NCBI GenBank assembly: GCA_013115125.1
Contig: JABANN010000241.1
Span: forward strand, 1-48,323
DNA: 48,323 nucleotides
Direction: 5' to 3'
Source: Perkinsus olseni
Lineage: Eukaryota; Perkinsozoa; Perkinsida
Part shown: positions 8,601 to 18,591 of the stretch, one piece after another
Layout of the letters: each line of letters starts with the position of its first letter
How positions within the stretch are numbered: position 1 is the first letter of the stretch
Position numbers and translations under genes: made by a program
Notes under the pieces: generated by a model
The model's database searches: none
Seen by the model: the letters and a program-made list of their open reading frames with translations, nothing else
What the model was told of the DNA's origin: nothing

Positions 8601-10979
8601 CAGGCAACTACAAAGAGGCGGCTCGTAATCGAAAGGTCCCGAGATCGATCCCCGGGTACCTGCAGTTAAAATGTGATCTCTGGTGTAGGTTAGCAACTGC
8701 TTCGACCTCTCATGCCTAAGGTCAATATTCCAGAGAACCCGGGTTCGAACCGAAGGCTCACCATTTTGCGCTATTTAATTCAATCCTTTGCTCCACTTCC
8801 TTAAACTCCTTTTTATTCACTCGTTCCACGGCATTCCGAATCTCCGACCAGAGGGAATCTCCGTACTGCACAATAAGCACGTATGACCTCAAGATACCCC
8901 TCAGAAATACTATTCCCAAAACATAGTCCAAAATATTACAAAAAAATTGAGATCGCATCAGTATCGTCGGAGGTCACGCTTCACCTTCATATCCCCAAAA
9001 ATGCCGCCGCCGGGGATTGAACCCGGGACCTCCTGCATCACCTTCTGATTGATATCCTTTCTAACGTGCTGAACATCTTCCACCACACCACTAACTGTAG
9101 ATGCTAACTCCTTCACTTTACCATTCAGCTCATCAACCGACGGCTTCATCGTGCTCTCCCAACTTGCCTGAGTGAGCGGCACCCATCAGAACAGCACAAT
9201 ACGGACATCAAAAACCACAAACACCCAAACATGGAAAAACTATTATTAATGATTACCTCATTTTACAATATTCTATGAACTTAAGTTCATAAGGATATAT
9301 GAAGTAAAATATTAGGTATTCATATTTGTGGAGCATCGGAAATTCCACCGACAATGTTAATGGTAATCACGCAAGGCATTCACTCCGCAACCAACTTAGC
9401 AACTACCGAAATACGTCACCCACGTCTCTTACAGAGATCGAGACGCCGAACAGTCCTCAAGTCTAGTCATCGGAGGTCCGATCGAGATGAGCTCAAACGA
9501 GAGTGGCTACACGGAAAGCAGTAGAAGCCGTCACGGAAGTGGAATCGAACGGTGAGATGATTGCGGTGGCCACGAAAGAAACTACCAAGCCCGGAATTGA
9601 ACCCGAGTCCTTCCGCATCACCTTCAGCGTTCTAACCGCGTCGCCACTTTCGCTGACTTTATTCTCCAACACAGCAAACTTGCTCAGGAGCTCCGACTGC
9701 TGCAGCTCCAACTTCGCCAAGGGAGGATCCACGCCAGCAACCTTCTCTCTCAAATCTCGTATAACCTCATCATGACTGAGTGGAGCGAAGACATCCACCC
9801 CTTCTGCCCACCCCGCAAAAGAATCAAACTGTCGCGTGACAACTCGCTGAGAGATCAAAGCGAGTCCGTCCGCAAGGCAAGATATGTCAACATTAGCTTC
9901 GCCACCACTATTCCAGTCACTTTCCATCACCCACTCAGCATTCAGAACGGATACGTAATAATTGTCGCAACTGTGGGAGTAGTTCAGGTGAGAGAACGGT
10001 TAACCCTAAAAGCCCCTCCGAGCACTTCCATCCGAGGCGCGTTGCCATGCAGCTTTGCCATTAAGTCATTCGGAAAGGGAAGCGCGATCTTCGTCGCTCT
10101 GACCCCAGCGTACTACCCGTCAATTTTCCCCTGGAGACCTCCAAAGTCCCTCCCTTCCAACTCGCGCAGTCTCTCCGCTGAAATAACATCCGTATCAGCC
10201 CAGTCGTCATCACGTTCGACTCTCACGCGGAAGATCTCCAGTTCAAATCGTACCACCGGAATTTTCGAGCTACCCCGCCAACAGCCCCAAGCCTACCCAT
10301 AACATCGGACTTTTCCATCATCTCTGCCACCTGCGCAGTCAACTTCGCTGTCACTCCACTATTCTCCTCAAACTGGGCACGAATTTTCTCTGAAAGAACC
10401 GCTGGCTCAGCAGGATAAACGTTCCTCCTCACACCCCAACGAGCCCGGTTCTATCCCCGCAACTACTCTATTGCAACTAGTCGCAATTATTATAGTAGTC
10501 TCACTTCGAACAGCTAATGACGAATCAAAAATTGCCCACTCCAAATCGAGCGTGTTAGCGCTGGATTGATTGGCCTTCGACGCCCCTTCCCACAGGCTCC
10601 CACCCACGACTCCCTTCGCCATTATTACCAATCTCCTCCCAAGAAGCGGAAGCCTTCTCTGCCGTTGCGTTTTGGTGGGATGCGATCTGTTGCAGGGCCT
10701 GAATCCGTCACCAATCCCCTCCGGCCACGACTTCACGCGCCCGAAAATCCTCCCGCCCTCCGCGAAAGAAGTCGTAAAACAACATCAGATTAACCTTGTT
10801 TTTATGGCTTGCCGAGCAGACTTGTAATTGTATACATTTTCACACAGTAAAGGAAGGGTCGACCGACTAGATGAATATTGCTTCAGCCTCCTCCCGGTTA
10901 TTACCTTAGCGACCGACCCCAAGTCGATGGATATGCTCCCCAGGTCTCCAAGCTCAAGAGGCTCGACGTCGACGGCCAT
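5618..10979 (-). CDS. Long coiled-coil protein, possibly centrosomal or basal-body, at least 16 exons
   Basis: I do not recognise an exact orthologue. It starts MAVDVEPLELGDLGS (10979-10905) and ends ATPVGRYIRGVGFVHTN and TGA at 5618. Supported exons: 10389-10297, 10177-10117, 9970-9622, 9167-9042, 8865-8762, 8607-8498, 8442-8356, 6961-6883, 6816-6735, 6483-6359, 6263-6226, 6174-6107, 6058-5982, 5820-5708, 5662-5618. Phase is kept within the runs 10389-9042, 8607-8356 and 6961-5618. Most of the protein is heptad-like helix (LREKVAGVDPPLAKLELQQ; KVELLTAQLREAEEKSRKLE). A Trp/Arg-rich stretch (FQTQWEAMRRRAAMRKLGK, then AALSRWRRKAEFEGL) recalls Sfi1/centrin-binding helices, which is inference. 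The tail is Arg/Ser-rich. Exons between 8356 and 6961 and near 10.4-10.8 kb remain open. Nearly every intron carries a T, A, B or C module. Confidence 0.8.
5663..5707 (-). mobile_element. 45-nt intron made of a tRNA T-arm module
   Basis: It starts GTAGGAGAGG and ends TTTTCTAG in the last intron of the coiled-coil gene. The middle is GGTCGCGGGTTCAATCCC, a T-arm/B-box sequence as in tRNA genes. Removing it keeps the frame through to the stop codon. Confidence 0.75.
5840..5953. mobile_element. Module A element with terminal inverted repeats, about 114 bp
   Basis: AATTTCGTGGCGCGCGGG at 5840-5857 is mirrored by CGCGCGCCGCGAAATT near 5938-5953. It fills the coiled-coil gene intron 5981-5821 (donor GTGAGGATC, acceptor TGCTGACAG), with both inverted ends close to the splice sites, as in the 552-1033 element. 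Confidence 0.7.
6059..6106 (-). mobile_element. 48-nt intron made of a tRNA T-arm module
   Basis: It starts GTAGGGGAAATG and ends CCGGGTAG. The core GTGGGTTCGAACCGGGGACC is the T-arm module, here inverted relative to the copy at 5663-5707 (in gene orientation). The flanking exons 6174-6107 and 6058-5982 join in phase. Confidence 0.75.
6175..6225 (-). mobile_element. 51-nt intron made of module B
   Basis: It starts GTGAGTTTAAATCGATCACG, continues CGGGCGCGCGCTTC and ends GTTTTTCAG. It separates exons 6263-6226 and 6174-6107 of the coiled-coil gene at a phase-0 boundary. Confidence 0.75.
6502..6578. mobile_element. Module C element, 77 bp with 16-bp terminal inverted repeats
   Basis: TCTAGCGGAGCGAAGC at 6502-6517 is mirrored exactly at 6563-6578. 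It sits in the intron 6734-6484 of the coiled-coil gene, which also holds a T module. Single C ends occur near 5118-5132 and 7834-7849, again in minus-strand introns. Confidence 0.7.
8443..8497 (-). mobile_element. 55-nt intron made of a single module A
   Basis: It starts GTGTGGTATAGG, contains TCGCGCGCCACGAAATT and ends TCTGCTGTAG. It separates exon 8607-8498 (ending RKLGK) from exon 8442-8356 (starting IFHDHQR) at phase 0. Here A is inverted relative to the gene; at 40446-40503 it is forward. Confidence 0.75.
9001..9041 (-). repeat. Module T copy at an intron start
   Basis: The intron after exon 9167-9042 begins GTGATGCAGGAGGTCCCG followed by GGTTCAATCCCC. The intron after exon 9970-9622 begins almost identically (GTGATGCGGAAGGACTCG, then GGTTCAATTCC, near 9588-9621). 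The two introns share the same T module placed directly behind the donor. Confidence 0.7.
10178..10296 (-). repeat. 119-nt intron carrying a T module
   Basis: Donor GTAGGCTTGG and acceptor TTATTTCAG join exons 10389-10297 and 10177-10117 in phase. The middle reads GATTTGAACTGGAGATC, a weaker T-arm match. Further T copies with GTTCGA or GTTCAA cores lie near 346-372, 6683-6705, 8636-8662, 8738-8757 and 11189-11215. Confidence 0.6.
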
Positions 10980-12780
10980 GAAAGGCGAATGGGGATAAGC
11001 TGGTGAGCTGATGGCACAATTCCGTCTTGAACTCAACTCAACTTGAGCAAGACAAATCGATCACCGAGGCGAGCGCAGATATAATCGCAGCAGGATCCCC
11101 AATCGAAAAGAGCGCGCCTCCACCTGTAAATGCCGAACTTAGTCTCAAAAAATATCTGGTGTTGACGGTAGGGTGCGTGGCTGAGCACCAGCAGGTTAGG
11201 GGGTCGATTCTGGGGAGGCATATTTTTGGCTTCGCATATAATTGGTGCGCTCCAATTTATCTTGCTCTCTTTGCTCGTTTCTGCAATCCATTCCGGACTG
11301 AATGGATAGGACTGAGACGCCTCGTCCCGTATATATATCGATATATATCGATATATATCGATATATGTCTGTATGTATCGATATATATAGATATCAGTAC
11401 TTGGGTCAAGTAACTTGGCTATTCCCTGAGGTCGGTTCGATGTATGCAATATTTATGTCTAGGTACGGTATAAAGGCCTTGTATTTACTTGCTATTATTA
11501 TATATAAACCCCATAATATTGATATAAAATATGGGACTTCGAGAGAGAATCCTCAGCAGAGACCAGGGAGTTGGGTTCGCGTGTCAATGGGTCTTTGCTA
11601 TAGTCCTCTTTTAGTTATATTGTCGGTTAGTATCCGTACCTTCTTTGGGTTATTGTTGTTGCTTTCTTTGCCCCTGTTGTGCTTGTGATCCTTGCTCCTC
11701 ATCATCCGCAGTATCAGCGTTCTTTGAATTAAACTTCGGCGTTAAGAGCTAACTTGGCATGGACGAGCTTCCACATCACCCTGATGGTAAATTACCATTG
11801 GTAATACCATAATGATTATGGCACAATCTGGAGCACCTTCTCCCGGGCGCCGCCTCGCAACGCCAGTTTACCTGAACAAGCGATGGCCCCTTGATGGAAG
11901 GATATTTCTGAAAAGCCTGGGTTTCCCACCGGTATCCTTTGAGAGCCCTCTGCTGTTCATTGGCCAGTGCTGCGGTAGGCTTCATTCTGACCGAGTGTCG
12001 GTGAGCACTCCCCACTGAGGAGGTTGTATCCCGCGGCCTGTATTGGCATCCCCAGCTGAGCCTCCAAGTGCAAGTTGCACCTGAATTTCAGGTCCTGAAA
12101 CTTTCGGGCTGAAAGCTGGTCTGATCTGAAAGCGCCCAGGTTGTTGCACCGTGCAAAAAAATTTCAGACCAGCAAGGCAGGCGAAGGGTTCCCACGCAAT
12201 AGCAGTCCCAGTGGGACTGTCCCACACTCTCGATGCCGCCTCGGCAAGCTGATCATCGCGGGGTCGTCCAGGCAGACATCATCGACAGGACCAGAACGAA
12301 CGAATCGTTCGAAACGATACCTATCCTAGTGCCTTGCAGGGTAGGCCACGCTGTAACGAGTGCTGTCCTCATTGGCATCCAGCGGTCTTTCCACTGGCTG
12401 GGTGATGGTGCTAAAGGGGACCATCCTGAAAAATCATGTTTGACAAATGGAATGTTCGAAGGGCTTAAGGGTCGAGACTCGCCACTATTCTTGTGGAACC
12501 TCTATGCAGTGACCCCTTCCCTGTCGGCAGCCGATAATCGCCTCACTCAGGAGCCCTGATTCGGAGCGACAATATCGGCGATATTATATCGCCCAGGCGA
12601 ATGGTCCGAAACCGAAACAGCCAGTCACTTCCTCTCTTACTGCGAGTCAACATCGCAGTGACTCGGCCATCCATGCAGCAGGCAACAAGAACGAACCGAT
12701 CATACACTATTGCTGACTGATATCTTACTTTTCGCTGAACTGACCGAGCCTGTGGAACACAGGCCATAGATAGTGTAGTT
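10980..12780. other. No confident gene
   Basis: This stretch lies upstream of the coiled-coil start. It holds a T-like copy near 11160-11215, the ATCGATAT microsatellite and, from about 11.8 kb, sequence resembling the gene-poor centre. Short open frames occur on both strands, but none shows a recognisable domain, signal peptide or splice-supported extension. The promoter of the minus-strand block may lie in the first few hundred bases. Confidence 0.5.
11331..11396. repeat. (ATCGATAT)n-like microsatellite
   Basis: A run of TATATATCG units degenerating into ATGTCTGTATG and ATAGATATC. It makes long Tyr/Ile/Asp frames on both strands that are not genes. Confidence 0.9.
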
Positions 12781-13088
12781 CAGCGTGGCTTGCGAATTAC
12801 GCGTACGTGCAAAGCTCTTGTGTGTCAGAGCCCAGTGTGATTGAATGCAAGCTCCCAAAGAGTGGAGAGGGCTTAGCCCTCTCCACCGCTGTTCCTTCTA
12901 ACAACTTCTCACAACTTTCTAACAACTTGTCCGTACGGGACAAACTTCAAGTTTGAAACTTTTCGAGGACAACTTTGTGGGGAGTGAAACTTTGAGAATC
13001 CGTACCGAGAACGAAAATAATGTAGTTTAATGAGCCACTCACGAAGCAATGCCGCAACAGAAACTTCCTATTCGGTATATACCTATTC

Positions 13089-13115
13089 GGTGAATAACTA
13101 TAATAGTTATTCACC
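13089..13115. repeat. Palindrome, 13-bp arms, single central base
   Basis: GGTGAATAACTAT, then one A, then its exact reverse complement. Confidence 0.95.
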
Positions 13116-13429
13116 ATCAGCAAGACTGCTTGAGGTGCTACTATAGTGTTACACTCTTACTAATAGTCTATTAGTGTATACTACCTCGTAAAATCTCACG
13201 TTCGCACTTTCTTGTCCCGGACAAGTTGTCCGTCATACAAACAATCGTGATCTGCTCATAGACACAGGCTAGCGAGAAGATGGTTTGAGCCGGGACTTCC
13301 CACTGCACGACGCAAATGCGTTCCATAGATGAGTATGAATTTGTGCAGTTGCCACTGGTGCAGGAAGTGATTCGTACAGAGTCATACTGGTACATGTTTG
13401 ATTAGAACATCCCATTCCCGTCTTGCGCC

Positions 13430-13560
13430 AACTGGTAGAGTTGCTCCTAGTAAAGTATCATTCGGTACGGTTGCCACTCGTACAATGGCTTCACGTACCG
13501 TCGCTACTCGTACAGTGTCTTTCGATATAGTTGCTCCTCGTATAGTACCTTTCAGATACT
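13430..13560. repeat. Degenerate GTAC-rich short repeats
   Basis: Successive units resemble GGTTGCCACTCGTACAATGG with about 30-bp spacing. The last unit merges into the inverted repeat CTCGTATAGTA (13537-13547 and 13557-13567). Confidence 0.6.
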
Positions 13561-15687
13561 ATACGAGAGACTGCTGACTCGACCTAGAGTCAAGGTCCTA
13601 GACTAGGTATGGAGTCGGGCAGCTCTCGTGTCTTACTGAAAAGCGGTTTCTTCCAATTTCAAGTTGAAACAGAGGTGAGGGCAAACACAGATGAGGGTTC
13701 CAGGTTAAGCCAGGGAACTATACGGATCATGCTCGTACCAATTATTCTCTAAGAATTGTTGCTTAACCGAGCGATACTCACCGCTATCACCATTACCGGC
13801 TTACCGGACCGCCGTAAACGCCTTGAATCAAGGCGGTAACGGTGGTCCTGGCTACCAAGGTCACCAAGGCTAACGTACCCCAGTGGTACGTTAGCCGGAG
13901 TGGTACCACCACTCTAGTGCACATCCTTGTATTCCCGGCCTGATTGCCAATCAGCCCAGGGCAAAAACCAGTAGAATCAAAATGTTCAGTGCCATGCCAT
14001 GTTCCAACGACCTCAGACTCTATCCGCTAGAGGTTAAAGCCCGCTACAGTCCGGCGAACACGGCAGCCATTTGGCTGGTGGCCAATATCCTCACAAAAAG
14101 AACCTATTTCGCCAGGTCGGGTCGACTCGGCGAAATCCGCTGGAGCCTTTCCCCGAGACTTCACGAAAGAAGCTATGTGATGGAACAGACAACATCACGA
14201 ACAGCAAAACATGGTCATGAATACGACACCAAACTTGTCCCGACTCCACCGTATCCGAGGCTGCACCGTCGGCATCTAAAACTGACAAAGTAGGTCAGCG
14301 AGCATGCACGGTGAGTCATGGTCGGTGAGAGAATGCTAACAGTTAACTATCTTCCGCAAGCCATTCGCTACTTCGCAAAAAAAATTTCCAAGGTATTCTA
14401 GCGTTCCAGAAAACGTTGTGCGAGTTCAACTGTGACTAGGCAAATTCATGCGTGACGCGTACAGTTGTATCATATGAACTGGCCGGCTCCATAGTTCATC
14501 ACACGTCGAGGAGTATTGGGAGAAGGAATTTTCTCATAGGAGTTCATAGCGCGCTATACAGCTGCCACGAAACGTACAAAACTATTGAAGGACCTGTTAA
14601 CCTGAGGATACGAGTTTAATCATACAGCCATCTTTCGCTGCTGTCAGCAGACTCCTGCCGACGCTCCAGGATATACGTCAAGCAGACGCGGCGAACCATT
14701 GAAAGGACGAGTAACTCGCCTGTAGAAATAGATTCTACAGGCAATTATTGCTCACTTCCCGGGTGAGGTTGCTAGAGGTAGTTAGCTATCATTTAATCAT
14801 GAGTTGTGGTTCAAAACGTGGCAAATCAAACTGGTAGGAGACAGTAGTGCCTCACACTGTCTGCTCCTCAGCTATCTGCCCGAATGCCTCCGGATTTGGC
14901 TGCTCCCGAGCTCGGTCGACCGTCTGAGGTTCGCCGCAGGGTCTGAAGCGAGGCAGCGTCAAAGGGGCATCTCGAGAACGTCTTGTAAAGAATTGCAGCC
15001 TGAGAGCTCACCAGAGACGGTCCGCTCTAGGGCATGGTGATCTTGGCCGGAGAACGAAGGGTGTTCCGTATCATCGGCTTCGTCGTGTCTGAAGACGTAT
15101 TCAATGGACCATGAAATGTGCTGGCGGCCACGGAAGGGCCTAGCACTGCTAGGGTAGCAGGCCAGGCTACCAAATCTATGGGCAAACACTCACTTGCGTT
15201 TTCCCTCCTATTTTTGTAATTAATCAACTTCCTCTTCATTTCGTACCGAAATCCTGATGGAAAGAGTAGCAAACGTGATACAAACTGAGCTAACAGCTCG
15301 GTCGCTGCAGTGAACTCTCTGGGGGCCGAGCATTCTGCTAGAGTTCGGATTCGCTCCTAGAGTCTTAAGTGGCGACTGGGAGCAGAAATGCGATGAGTAA
15401 TAACCCACCCATCTTCTTCTTGGCCTTCCCTTCTTCCTCGGGTTCGAGGATCTCGTAGTCCGAATATCTGAGGCAGTCCATACAGATAGGTATCTGCTTG
15501 CATGAGTACGATGTATTCGTAACCCTACTCGTCACTATCTTCATCGTCAATTTTCTGCCGAGAATCGTTACTCCCTGAAACAACGCCATATACGATGACT
15601 TCAAAATAACGTCAATCAATTTTTCCAGCTACGAATATCGTTATATATCAAACTGTGATCCCGCTGAGATCCCAAGTTAGCGGCTAG

Positions 15688-16068
15688 CTATAAGCCGGTA
15701 GTACCGGCCCGGTACCATCGTTGGACTACAAACTTATAAATGCACCATGCGATACACAAGACTTGCATTGGCGATTCAGTATCGCGCAATACGCCAGGGA
15801 GATTAGAGCCCAAATTGACAGGCACAATCACAGAATATGATGATGAACCATCCGGAATGAACGAGGACGTGCGGGAGGCTATACCCAACGGAGAAGCGTC
15901 GAAGTGAAAATTTGTGATACCTTCTTCCTCGTGTTGAGAACTAGCGTCTCCCAAAGGGCCGTCTTCCCAATTAACCAGCTGCCAACTTGATTCAAGGTTC
16001 GAATCTGCAGACGGTGATCTATCCTGGATGAAAACAGCATCGTCTTGCTTGTTGACATTTCCAGTAAC
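15688..16068 (-). CDS. Terminal exon of an unidentified Ser/Asp/Glu-rich protein
   Basis: An open frame runs from about 16068 to a TAG at 15688. It reads QDDAVFIQDRSPSADSNLES, WQLVNWEDGPLGDASSQHEE and later FHFDASPLGIASRTSSFIPD, and ends with a short hydrophobic patch (QVLCIAWCIYKFVVQRWY) that may be a membrane anchor. There is no in-frame ATG near the top, so it must be spliced to an upstream exon; a CAG acceptor lies by the palindromic GTTAACTTACTGTCAGTAAG. No family recognised. Confidence 0.45.
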   Translation of the reverse strand, partial: VTGNVNKQDDAVFIQDRSPSADSNLESSWQLVNWEDGPLGDASSQHEEEGITNFHFDASPLGIASRTSSFIPDGSSSYSVIVPVNLGSNLPGVLRDTESPMQVLCIAWCIYKFVVQRWYRAGTTGL

Positions 16069-16457
16069 TTACTGACAGTAAGTTAACCAGGAGCTCGACT
16101 CAACATCCCAGCTAGAATACGACTCAAGTTGAGTCACTCAACGGGGGCGATGGGGCGGGAGATACCACCTTTCGTTCCAAACGAGTCGTCTACAGAATTG
16201 CGGGATACATTCTTGGTAGGAATCTCTCAGTAAGAGTTATCATTACTAAGTACTGGCATTACTGTAATGCCATCACTGTAGAGCTATTCTATTAATCAAT
16301 TCTTAACATTATCTGGATAAGAAGCTAACGAATACCGAGAGGCCCTCCCGGGGTAGGTATTCGCTAGAATCTAGCGGCTAGATATTTGATCACTTTGAAG
16401 AGAATAGGTAACATCAATACACATGAACGACTCAAACTCCTTTCTGGGGCAGTCAAC

Positions 16458-17215
16458 TTAGCCGTGACTCGCGGCTCGTGAGCATCTCTCACCCGTGAGA
16501 ATGAGTCGTCTTATATAACTTATATGACTCCGTGACTCACGGCCGCCCCGTCGGGGCGGCCTTTTCTGAACGGGTCTTCGGCAGGCACCGGACCCCGGTG
16601 ACCGGGGTGAAAAGACGCATGTGGCACATTCAGAATTCCATCTCCCATTAACCCTACCCTTAGTCTGTGTTTCCTCGTCCTGCGAGGTACTTCTCCGCGG
16701 CTGAGAGCGGTGGCTCTTCTCCAGCTCGGCCTGCTTTAAGCTCGTCGGAGTCTCGGATTCTGAAGCTTGAAAGTACCGTGCGATTCGCAGGATACTACGA
16801 TTCATAGTCTATGATTGCACTTCAACGGTTCATCATGAACCGGTGAACATGAACCGTTCATGTTCACCGGTCGAGTGACGGATGATGCACTATTTCAAGT
16901 GCACGGTACACTGCGGCTCCGTCCGCAACAGTAAAATCCACAGTGAAACTTACCCAGGTTCGCCGTCTGTTCCTCGGTTCCTTCTTCGGATTTCTTCTCT
17001 TCTCTCTTTATCACCTCTTCAGAAATTGAGCCATTCTCGCTGGGACTTTTATTCTCCTCAGAGGGAGTGGGAACTATTCGGGAGTAGACACAGTCTCTCA
17101 ACGGGTGGTCGCTAGACTCGGGGATGATAAGACGCAAGTCGCACATTTCACATTTCACCTTTCATTAACCCTACCCTTAGTCTGTGTTTGTGTTTCCTCG
17201 TCCTGTGAGCTACTT

Positions 17216-17250
<35 letters not shown>

Positions 17251-17660
17251 AGAGTGCTGGCTTGTCTCGAGCTCGGCCAACTTTAAGCTCGTCTGAGTCC
17301 CAGATTCTGAAGCCTCACAGTGACGGCACAATTTACAGGATACTATGATTGAACTTCAACGGTTCATGCTAACCGTTTGTGTGACGCATGTTGCACTCTT
17401 GGGAATGCTGCGGTTCCGTTCGCAACACTAAGATAACAATGAAACTCACCCAAGTTGTGGGTCTGCTCCTTGGTCCCCTCTTCGGACTTTTTCTCTTCCT
17501 CTTTCTTTACGTTTTCGGAAATCGAACTTTTCTCGGTGGGTTCTCTTTTCTCCTCAGAGCCACTAGGGACTACTTCCGGAGTGGACATAGACGACTCCTG
17601 TGTCTCCTCAGCCTTCTTCGCCTTGGAAAAAGTCCTACAGCGACAAACCTAATTAATACC
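16458..17660 (-). CDS. Repeated acidic and polyQ exons of a low-complexity protein
   Basis: Two tandem copies of an exon pair are visible on the minus strand. One exon type is Lys/Glu-rich: PSENGSISEEVIKREEKKSE (about 17060-16960) and PTEKSSISENVKKEEEKKSE (about 17540-17470). Both end in a GTAAGTTTC or GTGAGTTTC donor after the motif EQT.NLG. The other exon type contains SQDEETQ and ends before GTAGGGTTAATG. In one copy it has an 11-residue glutamine run encoded at 17218-17250. The likely product is disordered. Start, stop and full exon chain are not resolved. Confidence 0.45.
16839..16871. repeat. Palindrome, 16-bp arms, single central base
   Basis: ACCGGTGAACATGAAC, one C, then the exact reverse complement. 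Confidence 0.95.
17218..17250. repeat. (CTG)11 microsatellite
   Basis: Eleven uninterrupted CTG units, read as CAG (Gln) in the minus-strand exon. The matching place in the left duplicate has no expansion, so it arose after the duplication or was lost there. Confidence 0.95.
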
Positions 17661-17903
17661 GCTCTTACTAGCCCCTATTCCGCGACAAGGCCAATGATCC
17701 AGTGATCGCCAACGATCGCATGATCGGATCATGACAAAGGCTATAACCTACAGGTTCCTACGAGTGTGTCATGACATCACAGTGTGATGATCACACTCGC
17801 AGATACTTTGTCCAGGACGAAACATATGAAAGTGGCGGTTACTAAGTATCTGCGTTTAGTTACAATGAGGAGACAATGACACAATCGCGCGACGCGATTC
17901 GCG

Positions 17904-17954
17904 TCTGTTCATCTCCAACGCTGTGCAACTTGCACAGCGTTGGAGCTGAACAGA
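17904..17954. repeat. Palindrome, 16-bp perfect core in about 25-bp arms, single central base
   Basis: CTCCAACGCTGTGCAA (17913-17928), one C, then its exact reverse complement. After one mismatch the arms continue for 8 more pairs (TCTGTTCA against TGAACAGA). Confidence 0.95.
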
Positions 17955-17968
17955 GTCGTCTAGCAGAA

Positions 17969-18033
17969 CTGTCGTGACGGCAATGTCATCTAGCTTGCAC
18001 AGTGCAAGCTAGACGACACTGTCGTCACGACAG
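17969..18033. repeat. Nested palindrome with single central base
   Basis: Inner arms TCTAGCTTGCAC (17989-18000) are mirrored after one A at 18002-18013. Outer arms CTGTCGTGACG and CGTCACGACAG enclose them. Confidence 0.9.
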
Positions 18034-18591
18034 AGTGGCGCAAACAGTGCTGACGTTGTTCAAGAGCAAATTTTCATGTTCTCCACGCTTATATCATTAT
18101 AGAGCCATTGCTTGCCATCCATTTGTCTCATAGAGCCGCTGCTGATTACCCAAACTCCGTACTACGGAGTCCGTAGGCATGGTTGAGCCTCGCTAGCTGA
18201 TCAGAACTCACATGAAAACCGATCGTAACCGATACGGCATGTACCAATAATATCGAGCCACTCGTTTTCAAGTGCGATCACCCAACGGGTAGTATCCATA
18301 TTGAGTGTGGCGGGCCTCGCGCCTGTAAGGCCAGGCCGCGGCCGATGTTTCAAGCAGAAGAAGATTATCTATATACTATACTCTGATCATTCGTGGACCA
18401 CGAATGAAATAATCGTGGATAATACGAATAGCAGTCACGAATAAAGTCAAGAACCGAATGAAGAGCATCGTTTGTAGAGAAATTTTAGACTCTAAAGTTT
18501 CTCGACATCATTTTTTCGAGAAATTATAAGGTTCTACTATACCACTGTAAACTAAATAATCGGAAAACTCCCATGAGTCATGGGCCATGAC

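Larger units (their letters stand above)
12781..15680. other. Gene-poor stretch with palindromes and GTAC-rich repeats
   Basis: I see no convincing coding exon. It holds the palindrome 13089-13115, the hairpin 13537-13567, the 12-bp-armed inverted repeat 13868-13896 and the 10-bp-armed inverted repeat 14718-14742. It also holds degenerate repeats at about 13430-13560 with the theme GTTGCCACTCGTACA. Confidence 0.5.
16650..17640. repeat. Tandem segmental duplication, about 515-bp unit
   Basis: AACCCTACCCTTAGTCTGTG occurs at 16650 and again at 17167. Similar sequence continues through GGATACTA, CACTTCAACGGTTCAT and the Lys/Glu-rich exon in each copy. The right copy has an extra trinucleotide expansion. 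Confidence 0.8.

Noticed and set aside
8630-8760. T-arm copies called as tRNA genes
   Set aside because: Acceptor stem and D-arm do not pair and no plausible anticodon loop exists. Only 28752-28824 folds as a full cloverleaf.
340-9620. Many short frames reading like GPGFNSHR, QEVPGSIPGG or GIEPGSLG at exon ends
   Set aside because: They are translations of the T-arm module where a frame runs from an exon into its intron, and are not protein motifs.
11302-11449. Tyr/Ile/Asp-rich frames on both strands
   Set aside because: They come from the ATCGATAT microsatellite and appear on both strands alike.
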